Position numbers and translations under genes: made by a program | NCBI GenBank assembly: GCA_016190985.1 | Contig: JACPPI010000012.1 | Span: 1 to 64,000 of the forward strand | Source: Opitutia bacterium | GTDB taxonomy: Bacteria > Verrucomicrobiota > Verrucomicrobiia > Opitutales > Opitutaceae | Length of the DNA stretch: 64,000 bases | Reading direction: 5' to 3' | The notes under the pieces: model-generated | What the model was told of the DNA's origin: nothing | Database searches by the model: none | What the model saw: the letters and a program-made list of their open reading frames with translations, nothing else | Part shown: positions 1 through 8,832 of the stretch, piece after piece | Numbering within the stretch: position 1 is the stretch's first letter | Layout of the letters: each line of letters begins with the position of its first letter

Positions 1-263
1 AAACGCCTGTTCCCATCGCCGCAAATCCCCCACGCGCGCCTCCGCCATGCCCTTTTTCCACCCGCTAACCACCGTCGTCCCTCAAAAAAATCCCGGCAGG
101 CTCATCCACCAGACCCAGCCGCGAGTTTTTCAGAGGCTCCTTAATAGTTTACAAATATTACGAGGGGAAAAGGGAGATCGAAGGCGCGGAGGCCGCCGGG
201 TGGTGAAGTAACAATGGGCGCAGCGGACTGCGCCCCGGGGATGGATCCAGGCGGATGGGCCGA
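1..263. other. Leading intergenic stretch without a gene
   Basis: No convincing coding region is visible in the first 263 bases. Around 141-157 the minus strand reads TTTGTAAACTATTAAGG. This resembles one half of the palindrome family found complete at 42612-42636, so it may be a degenerate half copy. A stem-loop at 216-235 is listed separately. Confidence 0.5.
216..235 (-). terminator. Stem-loop downstream of the small membrane protein gene
   Basis: GGGCGCAG and CTGCGCCC form a perfect 8-bp stem around a 4-base loop. On the minus strand it follows the stop of the 264-500 gene by about 28 bases and is followed by ATTGTTACTT, a weak T-rich tail. It is a plausible but not strong rho-independent terminator. 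Confidence 0.4.
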
Positions 264-500
264 TTATTTCCGCGAGTCGCGCTGGAAGATGAACACGACC
301 TTGAGCATCTGCCAGGCGAGCCAGAACACGCCGGCCATGCAGCCGGCGGCCAGCCCGCCCCAGAGCTTGATCATCGCCGGGTCGCGGGACGGCACATGGG
401 AGTTCACCAGCCAGTAGAAGATGGCAAACGCCCCGGCGGTGAGCGCCAGGTCGATGACGAGGGTGACGGCGGAAAGGGGCTTTTTCTCGGGCGAGGCCAT
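264..500 (-). CDS. Small two-helix membrane protein, function unknown
   Basis: A 78-residue protein begins MASPEKKPLSAVTLVIDLAL. Two hydrophobic stretches at about residues 9-33 and 46-71 look like membrane helices, separated by a short polar loop (NSHVPSRDP), and the tail is basic (QRDSRK). The ATG at 500 was chosen because longer upstream readings are low-complexity and arginine-rich. It is divergent from the cytochrome operon at 753, and a stem-loop follows its stop. I do not recognise the family. Its position beside a respiratory operon suggests a membrane or assembly role, which is inference only. Confidence 0.55.
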   Translation of the reverse strand: MASPEKKPLSAVTLVIDLALTAGAFAIFYWLVNSHVPSRDPAMIKLWGGLAAGCMAGVFWLAWQMLKVVFIFQRDSRK

Positions 501-634
501 GCCCGAAACACAAGGAGGCGACCCGGTTTTGTCGAACAGAAACTGGGCCGGGGGCCCGGGCGCCCGGAGTGGCCGGGGGCATCCCGGGGCCCGGCGGAGC
601 CACTGCGCATTTCTTGTGAGCGGCGTCGCTCCGA

Positions 635-696
635 GCAAAATATGCATGGTGGCAGACAAGATGTGGCGAGCGGCCCCGGGCCGTTTCGGGGATACT
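635..696 (+). promoter_or_regulatory. Two-box (21-bp repeat) promoter of the cytochrome/NrfD operon
   Basis: Box 1 GCAAAATATGCATGG (635-649) and box 2 ACAAGATGTGGCGAG (656-670) start 21 bp apart. After 20 bases comes the -10 candidate GATACT (691-696). The gene starts at 753, leaving a leader of about 50 bases. It is one of the family of identical layouts described in the findings. Confidence 0.65.
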
Positions 697-752
697 GCCA
701 GCCAGCCAATCCGGCTGCCCCCAGCGACCAACCCACCAACCGTCCACCCCTC

Positions 753-1082
753 ATGACCACGCGACAAAACCTCCTCCTTATCACCCTCACAGGCGCGGCC
801 CTCACGGGCTTCGCCGCCGACGCGGCCACCAACTGGACGGAATCCTGCGCCAAATGCCACGGCGCGACCGGCAAAGGCGACACCAAGATGGGCAAGAAGC
901 TGGGCATCGCCGACCTCACGGACGCGAAGGTCCAGGCCAAATTCACCGACGAGCAAGCCGGCAAGGCGATCAAGGAAGGGCTCAAGGACGAGAGCGGCAA
1001 AACCACCATGAAGGCGGTCGAGGGCCTGAGCGACGAGGACGTCAAGGCGCTCGTCGCCCACGTGCGAACACTGAAGAAATAA
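753..1082 (+). CDS. Periplasmic monoheme cytochrome c, class I
   Basis: This is a 109-residue small electron carrier with an N-terminal signal peptide (about residues 1-25). One heme site, CAKCH, sits near residue 32, followed by lysine-rich repeats and a C-terminal helix ending VAHVRTLKK. The ATG at 753 places the signal peptide correctly; longer readings are poor. It leads an operon with a tetraheme cytochrome, an Fe-S protein and NrfD, so it probably exchanges electrons with that complex. Two close paralogues in the window (4716-5057 and 22848-23195) share the pattern CHG-x5-G-x-TK-x-GKK and also lead operons. The axial methionine is probably one of the two near the C-terminal third. Confidence 0.88.
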   Translation: MTTRQNLLLITLTGAALTGFAADAATNWTESCAKCHGATGKGDTKMGKKLGIADLTDAKVQAKFTDEQAGKAIKEGLKDESGKTTMKAVEGLSDEDVKALVAHVRTLKK

Positions 1083-1104
1083 TTCACGACCAAAAATCGT
1101 CGCC

Positions 1105-1767
1105 ATGGATCCACGCCCCACGCGACCCGGGAACAGCAAAAGCAGCCGCACCAATCTTTGGCTGGGCGGGCTGACCGTCGGGTTTCTCGGCCTGGCCGGG
1201 CTTTTCCTGGCCGGCACGCGCAGTCCGCGGCCGGCGCGGGCGGACATCCCGCCCGTCGACAAAAAATTCCTCGAGACCACGCCCTGGCGCCAGACCTACG
1301 CCGATCTGGTGAAGGCCAAGGAGGATCTCTCCGATTACGATTGCTACGGCTGCCACGAGAAAAACAAACCGCCGCCGATCCGCTTCGACGACAAGGGCAA
1401 GATCATCATCCCGAAGGAGCATGCGAACATCGTGATGGGCCACGGCTCGCACGACCGGAACGACCTCTGCTACAACTGCCACAATGAGCAGAATCTGGAG
1501 ACGCTCCAGGTGCGCGACGGACGGCAGGTGAAATTCGACAACATCCCGCTGCTGTGCGGCAGCTGCCACGGCCCGACCCTGCGCGACTGGGATGCCGGCG
1601 CCCACGGCCGCACCAGCGGTTTCTGGGACCGGAAGCTGGGAGAGGCGCAGCGGCTCAGCTGCGCCAACTGCCACAATCCGCACTCCCCCCGCATTCCCCC
1701 CCGGGAACCCGCCCCGGGGCCGCACACGCTGCACGAGACCACCCCGCCGGCCCAACCCGGCCACTGA
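1105..1767 (+). CDS. Membrane-anchored tetraheme cytochrome c
   Basis: This 220-residue protein has an N-terminal hydrophobic segment (about residues 20-38, WLGGLTVGFLGLAGLFLAG) serving as anchor or signal. Four heme c motifs follow: CYGCH, CYNCH, CGSCH and CANCH. The tail is proline-rich. It begins 22 bases after the monoheme cytochrome and ends one base before the Fe-S protein ATG. With the ferredoxin-like and NrfD subunits downstream it forms a quinol:cytochrome c type module related to NrfBCD or Qrc-like complexes. No molybdopterin catalytic subunit is encoded nearby, so electrons probably pass between quinone and periplasmic cytochromes. The exact partner is not shown by the sequence. 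Confidence 0.85.
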   Translation: MDPRPTRPGNSKSSRTNLWLGGLTVGFLGLAGLFLAGTRSPRPARADIPPVDKKFLETTPWRQTYADLVKAKEDLSDYDCYGCHEKNKPPPIRFDDKGKIIIPKEHANIVMGHGSHDRNDLCYNCHNEQNLETLQVRDGRQVKFDNIPLLCGSCHGPTLRDWDAGAHGRTSGFWDRKLGEAQRLSCANCHNPHSPRIPPREPAPGPHTLHETTPPAQPGH

Positions 1768-1768
1768 C

Positions 1769-2713
1769 ATGTCCGCCCCGCCCACCCCGCCCGACCCCAC
1801 CTCCGACGCCGCGATGACGCGCCGCAGTTTTCTTCGCGGCACGGCGGCCTTCGGCGGCCTCACTGCGCTGGCGGCGAGCCTGGCGCCGTTGCGCGAACTC
1901 AGCGACTTCAGCTCCACCGAGCAGTTTCTCCAGAAATATTACAAGGAGATGACCCCCTCGGACATGGCCAAGGTGATCGCCCGCATCGAGCGCGAGGTGC
2001 AGCACCAATACGGGGTGCGCCCGCATGTGCGCGACCTGAAGCCGATGGACGGCGTCGAGTTTGTCTACTGCCTCAACCTGACCCGCTGCATCGGCTGCCG
2101 CAAATGCGTCCACGCCTGCGTCGCCGAGAACAACCAGTCGCGCAATCCCGAGATCCAATACATCCGCGTCCTCAAGATGCCGCACGGCTCGATGGACGTG
2201 GAGAAGGGCGACCACAACTACAAGGACGCGCAGGTGCCCGACAAGGGGTTTTTCTACATGCCGGTGCAGTGCCAGCAGTGCAAAAATCCGCCGTGCGTGA
2301 AGGTCTGCCCCGTCAACGCCACCTGGCAGGAGAAGGACGGCATCACGGTCATCGACTACGACTGGTGCATCGGCTGCCGCTACTGCGAGGCGGCGTGCCC
2401 GTATTTCGCCCGGCGGTTCAACTTCACCAAGCCCGAGATCCCGAAGGACCGGCTCAACCCCGAGATGGCCTACCTCGGCAACCGGCCGCGCAAGATGGGC
2501 GTGATGGAGAAGTGCCACTTCTGCATCCAGCGCACCCGCGCGGGCAAATACCCGGCCTGCCTCGAGGTCTGCCCGGTCGGCGCGCGCAAGTTCGGCAACA
2601 TCCTGGACCCCGAGAGCGAGGTTTCGCACATCCTGCGCGAGAAACGGGTGTTCATCCAGCTGAAGGAGGAAATGGGCACCTCGCCGCGGTTCTACTACTA
2701 CTTCGACAAATGA
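1769..2713 (+). CDS. Four-cluster 4Fe-4S ferredoxin-type subunit (NrfC/HybA-like)
   Basis: This 314-residue subunit carries a twin-arginine signal, TRRSFLRG, at about residues 17-24, so it is folded before export to the periplasmic face. Four cysteine clusters are visible: CIGCRKCVHAC, CQQCKNPPCVKVCP, CIGCRYCEAACP and CHFCIQRTRAGKYPACLEVC. This is the pattern of NrfC/PsrB/HybA proteins. The ATG at 1769 almost touches the preceding stop (1765-1767), indicating translational coupling, and gives the complete Tat signal. It should wire the NrfD quinol site to the tetraheme cytochrome. The family is certain; the physiological direction of electron flow is not. Confidence 0.9.
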   Translation: MSAPPTPPDPTSDAAMTRRSFLRGTAAFGGLTALAASLAPLRELSDFSSTEQFLQKYYKEMTPSDMAKVIARIEREVQHQYGVRPHVRDLKPMDGVEFVYCLNLTRCIGCRKCVHACVAENNQSRNPEIQYIRVLKMPHGSMDVEKGDHNYKDAQVPDKGFFYMPVQCQQCKNPPCVKVCPVNATWQEKDGITVIDYDWCIGCRYCEAACPYFARRFNFTKPEIPKDRLNPEMAYLGNRPRKMGVMEKCHFCIQRTRAGKYPACLEVCPVGARKFGNILDPESEVSHILREKRVFIQLKEEMGTSPRFYYYFDK

Positions 2714-2780
2714 GACCGGCTGCATTCCAAACGCACCTCTTTGCCCCGAGCGCCGTCCTGCCTCCCGGTTCCTGCGCAAA

Positions 2781-4478
2781 ATGATCACCGCGACCCGCAA
2801 CTACCTGGTCTTCCTCCGGCGCTGCGCGCGGATCGCGTTCACCGGCGACTGGCGCTACTACCTGTGGATGGCCGTGCTGACGGTCATCGCGCTCGTCGGC
2901 CTCAACGCCTACGCCAAGCAGCTGGTCCACGGCCTCGTCGTCACCGGCATGAGCGACGAGGTGTCGTGGGGCGTCTACATCGCCAACTTCACCTTCCTCG
3001 TCGGCGTGGCGGCGGCAGCGGTGATGATGGTCATCCCCGTCTACATCTACGGCAACGAGGACCTGCACGATCTCGTCATTTTCGGCGAGCTGCTGGCGGT
3101 CGCCGCCATCATCATGTGCCTGGCGTTCGTGACGGTTGACCTCGGCCGGCCCGACCGGTTCTGGCACCTCATCCCCGGCATCGGCCAGATGAACTTTCCC
3201 GCCTCGATGCTCAGCTGGGACGTGATCGTGCTCAACGGCTACCTGCTGCTCAACGTGTGGATCTGCGGCTACCTGCTCTATTGCCGCTATCAGAAGAAAA
3301 AGGCGTCGAAGTGGTTCTATATTCCGTTTGTTTTCCTCGCCATCGTCTGGGCGATCTCCATCCACACGGTCACCGCCTTCCTCTACGTCGGGCTGGGCGG
3401 GCGGCCGTTCTGGAATTCCGCGATCGTGGGCCCGCGGTTTCTCGCCTCGGCCTTCACCGCCGGCCCCGCGCTTATCATCCTCGCCCTGCAGGTGGTCCGC
3501 CGGGTCACCGCCTCCGTGCCCACCGGCGAGACCGCGTGGCCGTGGCCGGGTGCGGCCGCGCCGGAGCCGGTGACGGGCCGGGCGGCCACCCTTGAGGATC
3601 TGGACCTGCTGGCCCGGCACCTGCCTGAACTGGCCTTCGTGCCGGCGGCGGATCGCCGGAGCTGCCTGGCCGGCGCGACGGTCCTGGAAGTGGCGGCGCG
3701 CACCATCTTGTTGCACCAGGGAGGGACGGACACCGACGCCTTCTTCATCCTGAAAGGCCGGGTGGTGGTCAAGCGGGAGGAAGGCGGACGCTCCCGGATC
3801 ACCCGCAGCGTCGGTCCGGGCGAACAGTTCGGCGAGGTCTCGTCCCTCACCGGAACCGCGCGCGTGGCCACCGCCATCACCGAGGAGCCCTCCCGGGTTT
3901 TGCGCCTGCCGGCGGAGTCCCTGCGCCGGCTCATGCGCACTCCCCAGATGAACGAGATTGTCCGCTCCCGGATGACCGAGCGGCTCATGATCACGGATCG
4001 GGGGCTGCTCATGCTCCGCAGCATCGTGCAGGTGTCGATGATCATCAATGTCTTCCTGCTCGCCTGCGAGGTGTTCAAGGAATTCTACTCCGGCACGACG
4101 CACGGGGCTTCGGCGAAATATCTTTTCTTCGGCCTGCACGGGCACAACGCGCTCGTGCCCTGGATCTGGACCGCCATCGGCTTCAACCTCATCGCCATGG
4201 TGCTGCTGGTGCTGCCCCTCAGCCGCGGCCTGAAGTATCTCAACATCGCCTGTGTGCTCAGCATCATCGGCATCTGGATCGAGAAGGGCATGGGCCTCGT
4301 CATCCCCGGCTTCATTCCCACGCCGCTCGGGGCGATCGTGGACTACCTGCCGACGCTCAACGAGACCCTGGTGTGCCTCGGCATCTGGGCGTTCGGCCTG
4401 CTCTGCTACACCATCTTCCTCCGCATGGCGGTGCCGATCCTGCAGGGCCGGCTGACCAAGGCCAACGAAATCCGGTAG
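2781..4478 (+). CDS. NrfD/PsrC-type quinol subunit with inserted cyclic nucleotide-binding domain
   Basis: This 565-residue polytopic protein resembles NrfD/PsrC over residues 1-245 and about 405-565, with roughly eight or nine membrane helices. NrfD proteins usually run near 300-420 residues. The excess is a soluble stretch at about residues 265-402 (bases 3573-3986) that reads as a cNMP-binding beta-roll. It contains FFILKGRVVV and a phosphate-binding-cassette-like GEQFGEVSSLTGTARVATA, keeping the Glu and Arg of the canonical cassette but lacking its Pro. The insertion lies between two helices and the frame is uninterrupted. With the Fe-S and tetraheme subunits it should oxidise or reduce menaquinol. 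The insert suggests direct allosteric control of quinol turnover, which is inference. Confidence 0.88.
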   Translation: MITATRNYLVFLRRCARIAFTGDWRYYLWMAVLTVIALVGLNAYAKQLVHGLVVTGMSDEVSWGVYIANFTFLVGVAAAAVMMVIPVYIYGNEDLHDLVIFGELLAVAAIIMCLAFVTVDLGRPDRFWHLIPGIGQMNFPASMLSWDVIVLNGYLLLNVWICGYLLYCRYQKKKASKWFYIPFVFLAIVWAISIHTVTAFLYVGLGGRPFWNSAIVGPRFLASAFTAGPALIILALQVVRRVTASVPTGETAWPWPGAAAPEPVTGRAATLEDLDLLARHLPELAFVPAADRRSCLAGATVLEVAARTILLHQGGTDTDAFFILKGRVVVKREEGGRSRITRSVGPGEQFGEVSSLTGTARVATAITEEPSRVLRLPAESLRRLMRTPQMNEIVRSRMTERLMITDRGLLMLRSIVQVSMIINVFLLACEVFKEFYSGTTHGASAKYLFFGLHGHNALVPWIWTAIGFNLIAMVLLVLPLSRGLKYLNIACVLSIIGIWIEKGMGLVIPGFIPTPLGAIVDYLPTLNETLVCLGIWAFGLLCYTIFLRMAVPILQGRLTKANEIR

Positions 4479-4582
4479 ACCGCCGCATCGGTCTCCGCAC
4501 CGTCCGGCCTGCTGGACGCGTCATGTCCGCGCCCCGGGTGCCGGCGCAGCGGCCGGCGCGCGCGTGGTTGTCCGTTCAACCG

Positions 4583-4644
4583 GCAATATATGCGCAGCTT
4601 CCGCCAAAATCGGGGCAGCCAACGCCCCGCGGTTCGCCGACAAT
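4583..4644 (+). promoter_or_regulatory. Two-box promoter of the cytochrome bc-type operon
   Basis: GCAATATATGCGCAG (4583-4597) and CCAAAATCGGGGCAG (4604-4618) start 21 bp apart. After 20 bases the -10 candidate is GACAAT (4639-4644). The first gene starts at 4716. Confidence 0.65.
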
Positions 4645-4715
4645 CCGGCCGATGGTGGCGTGCTGGATGCGCCGCCTGCCGGCCATACCCCTCCAGTATC
4701 CGACCCCGCGCTATC

Positions 4716-5057
4716 ATGAAAAAATCATCCCTGTTCGCCGCAGCTTGTGCATTGACCGTAACCGCCACACTCGCCGCCGGCGACGCGCCAGCCGGAACCC
4801 GGCAATATTGGGAAGAGCATTGCGCCAGTTGTCACGGGGTGGACGGCAAAGCCGACACCAAGGCGGGGAAAAAGATTGGCGCGATCAACTTCACCGACCC
4901 CCAGAGTCAGGCCAGGTTTACCGACGAGCAAATGTTCACGGCGATCAAGGAGGGCGTCAAAAACAAGAGCGGGAAATACACGATGAAGCCCGCCGAAAAC
5001 GCATCCGATGAACTGATCAAATCCCTGGTCACCCATGTCCGGTCCTTCAAAAAGTAG
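4716..5057 (+). CDS. Periplasmic monoheme cytochrome c, paralogue 2
   Basis: A 113-residue cytochrome with a signal peptide (residues 1-21, ending LAAG), one heme motif CASCH near residue 36 and the same lysine-rich layout as the cytochromes at 753 and 22848. The ATG at 4716 was chosen because it gives a standard signal sequence; the upstream reading is arginine-rich and lacks one. It opens the operon encoding the GltD-like enzyme, Rieske protein, cytochrome b and hexaheme cytochrome, and is therefore the likely soluble partner of that complex. Two possible axial methionines (MFT and TMK) are present. Confidence 0.87.
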   Translation: MKKSSLFAAACALTVTATLAAGDAPAGTRQYWEEHCASCHGVDGKADTKAGKKIGAINFTDPQSQARFTDEQMFTAIKEGVKNKSGKYTMKPAENASDELIKSLVTHVRSFKK

Positions 5058-5128
5058 CTGACCGGAGGGCGGCCCGAAAGCCGCACCGGCCGGCGGCGGA
5101 TCCCCAAGGCCTCCTTCCCCCAACGCCC

Positions 5129-7042
5129 TTGAACTACTCCATCACGATCCCGGACGTGGCGTATTTCGAGGGCCAGGTGCTCTGCCGCACCGGCTGCCCG
5201 GTGCACACCGACGCCGGCGGCTATGTCCAGGCGATCACCGAGGGGCGCTACGAAGACGCCTACATCATTGCGCGCCGGCCGAATCCCTTCGCTTCCATCT
5301 GCGGGCGGGTATGCGCCGCGCCCTGCGAGGCGAAGTGCCGGCGGAAAGACATCGACGCCGCCGTCGCGATCCGGGCGCTGAAACGATTCGTGTGCGAGCA
5401 GTGCGGGGTGGAGTCGGGGAACTTTGACCTCAGCCGGGTTTATCCCGCCGCGCAACGAGCCGGGCAGGCGAAACCGGGTCACGGAAGAAAAGTCGCCGTC
5501 GTCGGGGCCGGGCCGGCGGGCATGGCTTGCGCCCATGATCTCGCCTTGCTGGGTTTCAAGGTCACCGTCTTTGAAGCGCAGAGCATGCCGGGCGGGATGC
5601 TGACCCTGGGCATCCCGCAATACCGGCTGCCGCGCGAGATCATCCACGCCGAGATTCAGGCGATCCTCAACCTGGGCGTGGAAATCAGGCTGAACCGCCG
5701 GTTGGGTCGCGATTTTTCCCTGGCCAGCCTCACGCAGGATGGATTCGAGGCGGTCTTCCTGGCCATCGGCGCGCACAAGAGCCGCGAGCTGAACATCGAA
5801 GGGGTGGAGCTGGACGGGACCTTCCGCGCGATCGATTACCTGCTCAACATCAATCTCGGCTACAAGATCGATCTCCACGGCAAAGTGGTCGTGATTGGCG
5901 GCGGCAATGTGGCCTTTGACGTCGCGCGCTCGGTCGTGCGGCAGGCGGGGCAGATTGACGACATGAGCCCGGAAGCGATGCGCAAGATCTTGCGCGAGGC
6001 CACGACCACCCTGGATCAGCTCACCCGGGGAGAAAAAGAAGGGCCGGAGGACTTGAAAGTGGCCCTCGACGTGGCCCGGCAGGCGCTGCGCGCCGGGGTG
6101 CGCGAAGTCCACATGTATTGCCTCGAGAGCATGGAGGAGATGCCCGCGACGAAGGCCGAGATCGAGGAAGCGGTGGAGGAGGGCGTGAAACTGCACACGC
6201 GCTGGGGGCCGAAACGCATTCTGGGGAAAGACGGCCGCGTCACGGGCATCGAGCTGATCAAGGTTGGCTCCGTGTTCGACCAAAACCGGCGTTTCAACCC
6301 CACCTTCCTGGAAGGCACGGAGGAAACGGTCGCCGCCGACGGGGTCGTTCTCGCCATCGGCCAGGCGGCGGACCTCTCGTGGGTGCGCCCGGAGGACAAT
6401 CTCAAGATCACTCCGCGGGGCAGCATCGAAGCGGATCCCGAAACGCTGGCGACGTCGCGCCCCGACGTGTTCGCCGGCGGCGACGTCGCGTTCGGGCCGC
6501 GCATCATCATCACCGCGGTGGCGGAAGGCCGCCGGGCGGCGCTTTCCATCGCCAAGTTCCTGACCGGCCAAAAGCCCGCGGACGCCGTCACGATCCGCAC
6601 CACGGTCTACAACGCCCACCGGATGTTCCCCGGCTACGAAAAACTTCCGCGGAGGGAGCCGCCCGCGATCGCCACCGATCGGCGGGTCGGAATCGCCGAG
6701 GTCGAGAGCGCTTACGCGGCGGCCGACGCGCGGCGGCAAGCGGCCCGCTGCCTGAAATGCCACCTCAGCCCGGTATTTGACGGCGACCTCTGCGTGCTGT
6801 GCGGCGGCTGTGTGGATGTCTGCCCCGAATCCTGCCTGCGCATGGTGGACGTGGCCGACATCAATGGCAGCGAAACGCTCGCCGCGCTCTACCGCGCGCG
6901 CTACGGCGCGCCGCCGGCCCGCGGGGAAGCCGCCGCGATCATCAAGGACGAAACCGCCTGCATCCGCTGCGGACTCTGCGCCGCGCGCTGTCCCACGCAC
7001 GCGATCACCATGGAACGCATCGAACGACTGCAACCCGCCTGA
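5129..7042 (+). CDS. GltD-like FAD/Fe-S NAD(P)H oxidoreductase with C-terminal ferredoxin domain
   Basis: This 637-residue enzyme has an N-terminal Fe-S domain (CRTGCPVHTDAGGY, then CGRVCAAPCEAKC) as in glutamate synthase small subunit and DPYD. A FAD motif follows at about residue 126 (VAVVGAGPAGMACAHDLALL), with a second nucleotide site VVVIGGGNVAFDVARS near residue 254. The C-terminus has two 4Fe-4S motifs (CVLCGGCVDVCPESC, CIRCGLCAARCP). The start is the TTG at 5129, since no suitable ATG lies upstream of the first cysteine motif. No glutamate synthase large subunit is nearby. The Rieske gene begins three bases after its stop, so it is probably a NAD(P)-reactive arm of the Rieske/cytochrome b complex, comparable to anammox Rieske/b gene clusters that include NAD(P) oxidoreductases. 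Confidence 0.85.
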   Translation: MNYSITIPDVAYFEGQVLCRTGCPVHTDAGGYVQAITEGRYEDAYIIARRPNPFASICGRVCAAPCEAKCRRKDIDAAVAIRALKRFVCEQCGVESGNFDLSRVYPAAQRAGQAKPGHGRKVAVVGAGPAGMACAHDLALLGFKVTVFEAQSMPGGMLTLGIPQYRLPREIIHAEIQAILNLGVEIRLNRRLGRDFSLASLTQDGFEAVFLAIGAHKSRELNIEGVELDGTFRAIDYLLNINLGYKIDLHGKVVVIGGGNVAFDVARSVVRQAGQIDDMSPEAMRKILREATTTLDQLTRGEKEGPEDLKVALDVARQALRAGVREVHMYCLESMEEMPATKAEIEEAVEEGVKLHTRWGPKRILGKDGRVTGIELIKVGSVFDQNRRFNPTFLEGTEETVAADGVVLAIGQAADLSWVRPEDNLKITPRGSIEADPETLATSRPDVFAGGDVAFGPRIIITAVAEGRRAALSIAKFLTGQKPADAVTIRTTVYNAHRMFPGYEKLPRREPPAIATDRRVGIAEVESAYAAADARRQAARCLKCHLSPVFDGDLCVLCGGCVDVCPESCLRMVDVADINGSETLAALYRARYGAPPARGEAAAIIKDETACIRCGLCAARCPTHAITMERIERLQPA

Positions 7043-7045
7043 CCC

Positions 7046-7558
7046 ATGAACCAAGGCCATTCCTCACCCTCCGCGCCCCGGGCGCCGCAGCCGGGCAAAG
7101 GCGACAGCCGGCGCGATTTCATCTGGCTGACCCTCGGCTGGCTGGCTTCGCTGTTTGCGCTCGGCGCGAGCGGATTCGCCACGCTGCGCTCGCTGGTGCC
7201 GAATGTCCTGTATGAGCCGAGCCGCCGGTTCAAGGCCGGCCGGCCGGGGGACTATCCGGATGACACCGCGACCTTCATCGAAGAGGTGCGCCTGTTTATC
7301 GTGCGCAAAGGGAGCACCTATCGCGCCATGAGCGCCATCTGTCCCCACCTCGGCTGCACGGTGAACGCCACCGTCGGCAAGCATCCCTTTCTCTGCCCCT
7401 GTCACGGCAGTCATTTTTCCCCCGACGGCGCCGTGATGAGCGGCCCCTCGCCGCGCGGGCTGACCTGGCATGCGCTGAGCCTGAGCAAGGACGGACGCCT
7501 GGTCGTCGACCTGGACCGGGCCGTGACGCACGACAAAACCCTCGTCATCCAAGCATGA
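7046..7558 (+). CDS. Rieske [2Fe-2S] protein of a cytochrome bc-type complex
   Basis: A 170-residue protein with a Tat-like N-terminus ([11 protein letters not shown]), one membrane helix (about residues 28-48) and the two Rieske loops CPHLGCTV and CPCHGSHF, supplying the Cys-His ligands and the disulfide cysteines. It receives one electron from quinol at the Qo site. It starts three bases after the oxidoreductase stop and overlaps cytochrome b by four bases (ATGA), so the subunits are co-translated. Length and order (Rieske, cytochrome b, multiheme c) match the alternative bc complexes of several menaquinone-using phyla. Confidence 0.92.
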   Translation: MNQGHSSPSAPRAPQPGKGDSRRDFIWLTLGWLASLFALGASGFATLRSLVPNVLYEPSRRFKAGRPGDYPDDTATFIEEVRLFIVRKGSTYRAMSAICPHLGCTVNATVGKHPFLCPCHGSHFSPDGAVMSGPSPRGLTWHALSLSKDGRLVVDLDRAVTHDKTLVIQA

Positions 7559-8829
7559 AATCACCCAAGCAGGTCTGGCTGTGGTTTGCCGGGACGCGCG
7601 TCGGCCGATCCATCTTCCGCGTCGGTCTGCCGGAGAGCAACCTGGGCCGGATGCAGGCGATGGTTTCGAGTTTCCTGCTCCATCTCCACCCGGCCAAGGT
7701 GCACCGGCATTCGCTCCAATTCTCCTCCACCCTGGGGCTGGGCCTGATTTCGCTCTACCTCTTTTTGCTCCTGTGCATCACCGGCGTGGCGCTGATGTTC
7801 TTCTACGTTCCCAGTCCCGAGCATGCCTATGACAACATGAAGGACCTGGAGTTTGTGGTGTCGGCCGGAATGATCGCGCGCAACATGCACCGGTGGTCCG
7901 CGCACCTCATGGTGCTCTGCGTGTTCCTGCACATGTGCCGCGTGTTTTACACCGGAGGCTACAAGCCCCCGCGCGAATTCAACTGGGTCGTCGGGGTCGG
8001 GCTCTTTGTCATGACGCTCGTGCTGTCCTTCACCGGTTATCTGCTGCCGTGGGACCAGCTGGCCTTCTGGGCGATCACGGTCGGCACCAACATCGCCGGC
8101 TACGCCCCGGTCATCGGGAAGAAAATCCAGTTCCTCCTGCTGGGCGGCAACATCGTCGGCGAGTCGGCGCTGCTCCGCTTTTACGTGCTGCACGTCGTCG
8201 TGCTGCCGGCCGCCGTGGTGTTCATGGTCGCCCTCCACCTCTGGCGCGTGCGCAAGGACGGCGGACTTTCGCGGCCCGGCGAACCCGATGTGCTCGTGCC
8301 ACAGTCGGAAACCGGCCGGCTTTCCACCAACAAGACCTACGGGCTGATGGAACTGGCGCGGGGCACGTCGCCCGCCGTGGGGCTTGACCCCGCGGATGAA
8401 TTGCCGGCCTGGCCGCACCTGGTGTTTCGCGAGGTTCTCCTGTTCCTGGCCACGATGGCCGTGGTCATGTTCCTGAGCGTGTTTTGGAACGCGCCGCTCG
8501 AGGAGTTCGCCAATCCGGCGCATCCGCCGAACCCGGCCAAGGCGCCCTGGTATTTTCTGGGCCTGCAGGAGCTGGTGGCCTACTCGGCGTTCTGGGGCGG
8601 GGTGGTCGTGCCGGCGCTGCTGCTCGTGGCGCTCGTCGCCTTGCCCTACCTCGACCGCGAACGGGCGGGTGTCGGAGTCTGGTTCGCGCGCGAACGCCGG
8701 GTGGCGGTCACGCTCTTCACCCTCTGCGTCGTGGCCGCCGTGATTCTCACCGTCATCGGCACCTATTTCCGCGGGCCCAACTGGGGCTGGGTTTGGCCGT
8801 GGGCGGCGTCGGTTGTTGTCCCGCACTGA
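7555..8829 (+). CDS. Cytochrome b (b6 plus subunit IV fused) of a bc-type complex
   Basis: This 424-residue membrane protein combines the four-helix heme b domain and the subunit IV domain. Heme b histidines appear in [19 protein letters not shown] and in [20 protein letters not shown], and the Qo loop is represented by [12 protein letters not shown] in place of the PEWY motif of classic bc1. The spacing between the two histidines of the third helix is not resolved here. The N-terminus has a cytosolic lead of about 55 residues. It accepts electrons from menaquinol and works with the Rieske protein and the hexaheme cytochrome encoded four bases downstream. The Pro-Trp-Tyr variant is common in non-proteobacterial complexes. 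Confidence 0.9.
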   Translation: MKSPKQVWLWFAGTRVGRSIFRVGLPESNLGRMQAMVSSFLLHLHPAKVHRHSLQFSSTLGLGLISLYLFLLLCITGVALMFFYVPSPEHAYDNMKDLEFVVSAGMIARNMHRWSAHLMVLCVFLHMCRVFYTGGYKPPREFNWVVGVGLFVMTLVLSFTGYLLPWDQLAFWAITVGTNIAGYAPVIGKKIQFLLLGGNIVGESALLRFYVLHVVVLPAAVVFMVALHLWRVRKDGGLSRPGEPDVLVPQSETGRLSTNKTYGLMELARGTSPAVGLDPADELPAWPHLVFREVLLFLATMAVVMFLSVFWNAPLEEFANPAHPPNPAKAPWYFLGLQELVAYSAFWGGVVVPALLLVALVALPYLDRERAGVGVWFARERRVAVTLFTLCVVAAVILTVIGTYFRGPNWGWVWPWAASVVVPH

Positions 8830-8832
8830 ACC

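Noticed and set aside
264-1280. Long minus-strand frame across the first cytochrome operon
   Set aside because: Only its last 78 codons look like protein; the rest is the shadow of the plus-strand cytochrome genes and is arginine- and proline-rich.
5129-7042. Glutamate synthase small subunit (gltD)
   Set aside because: Domain layout is similar, but there is no gltB nearby, a C-terminal ferredoxin domain is added, and the gene is embedded in a Rieske/cytochrome b operon.
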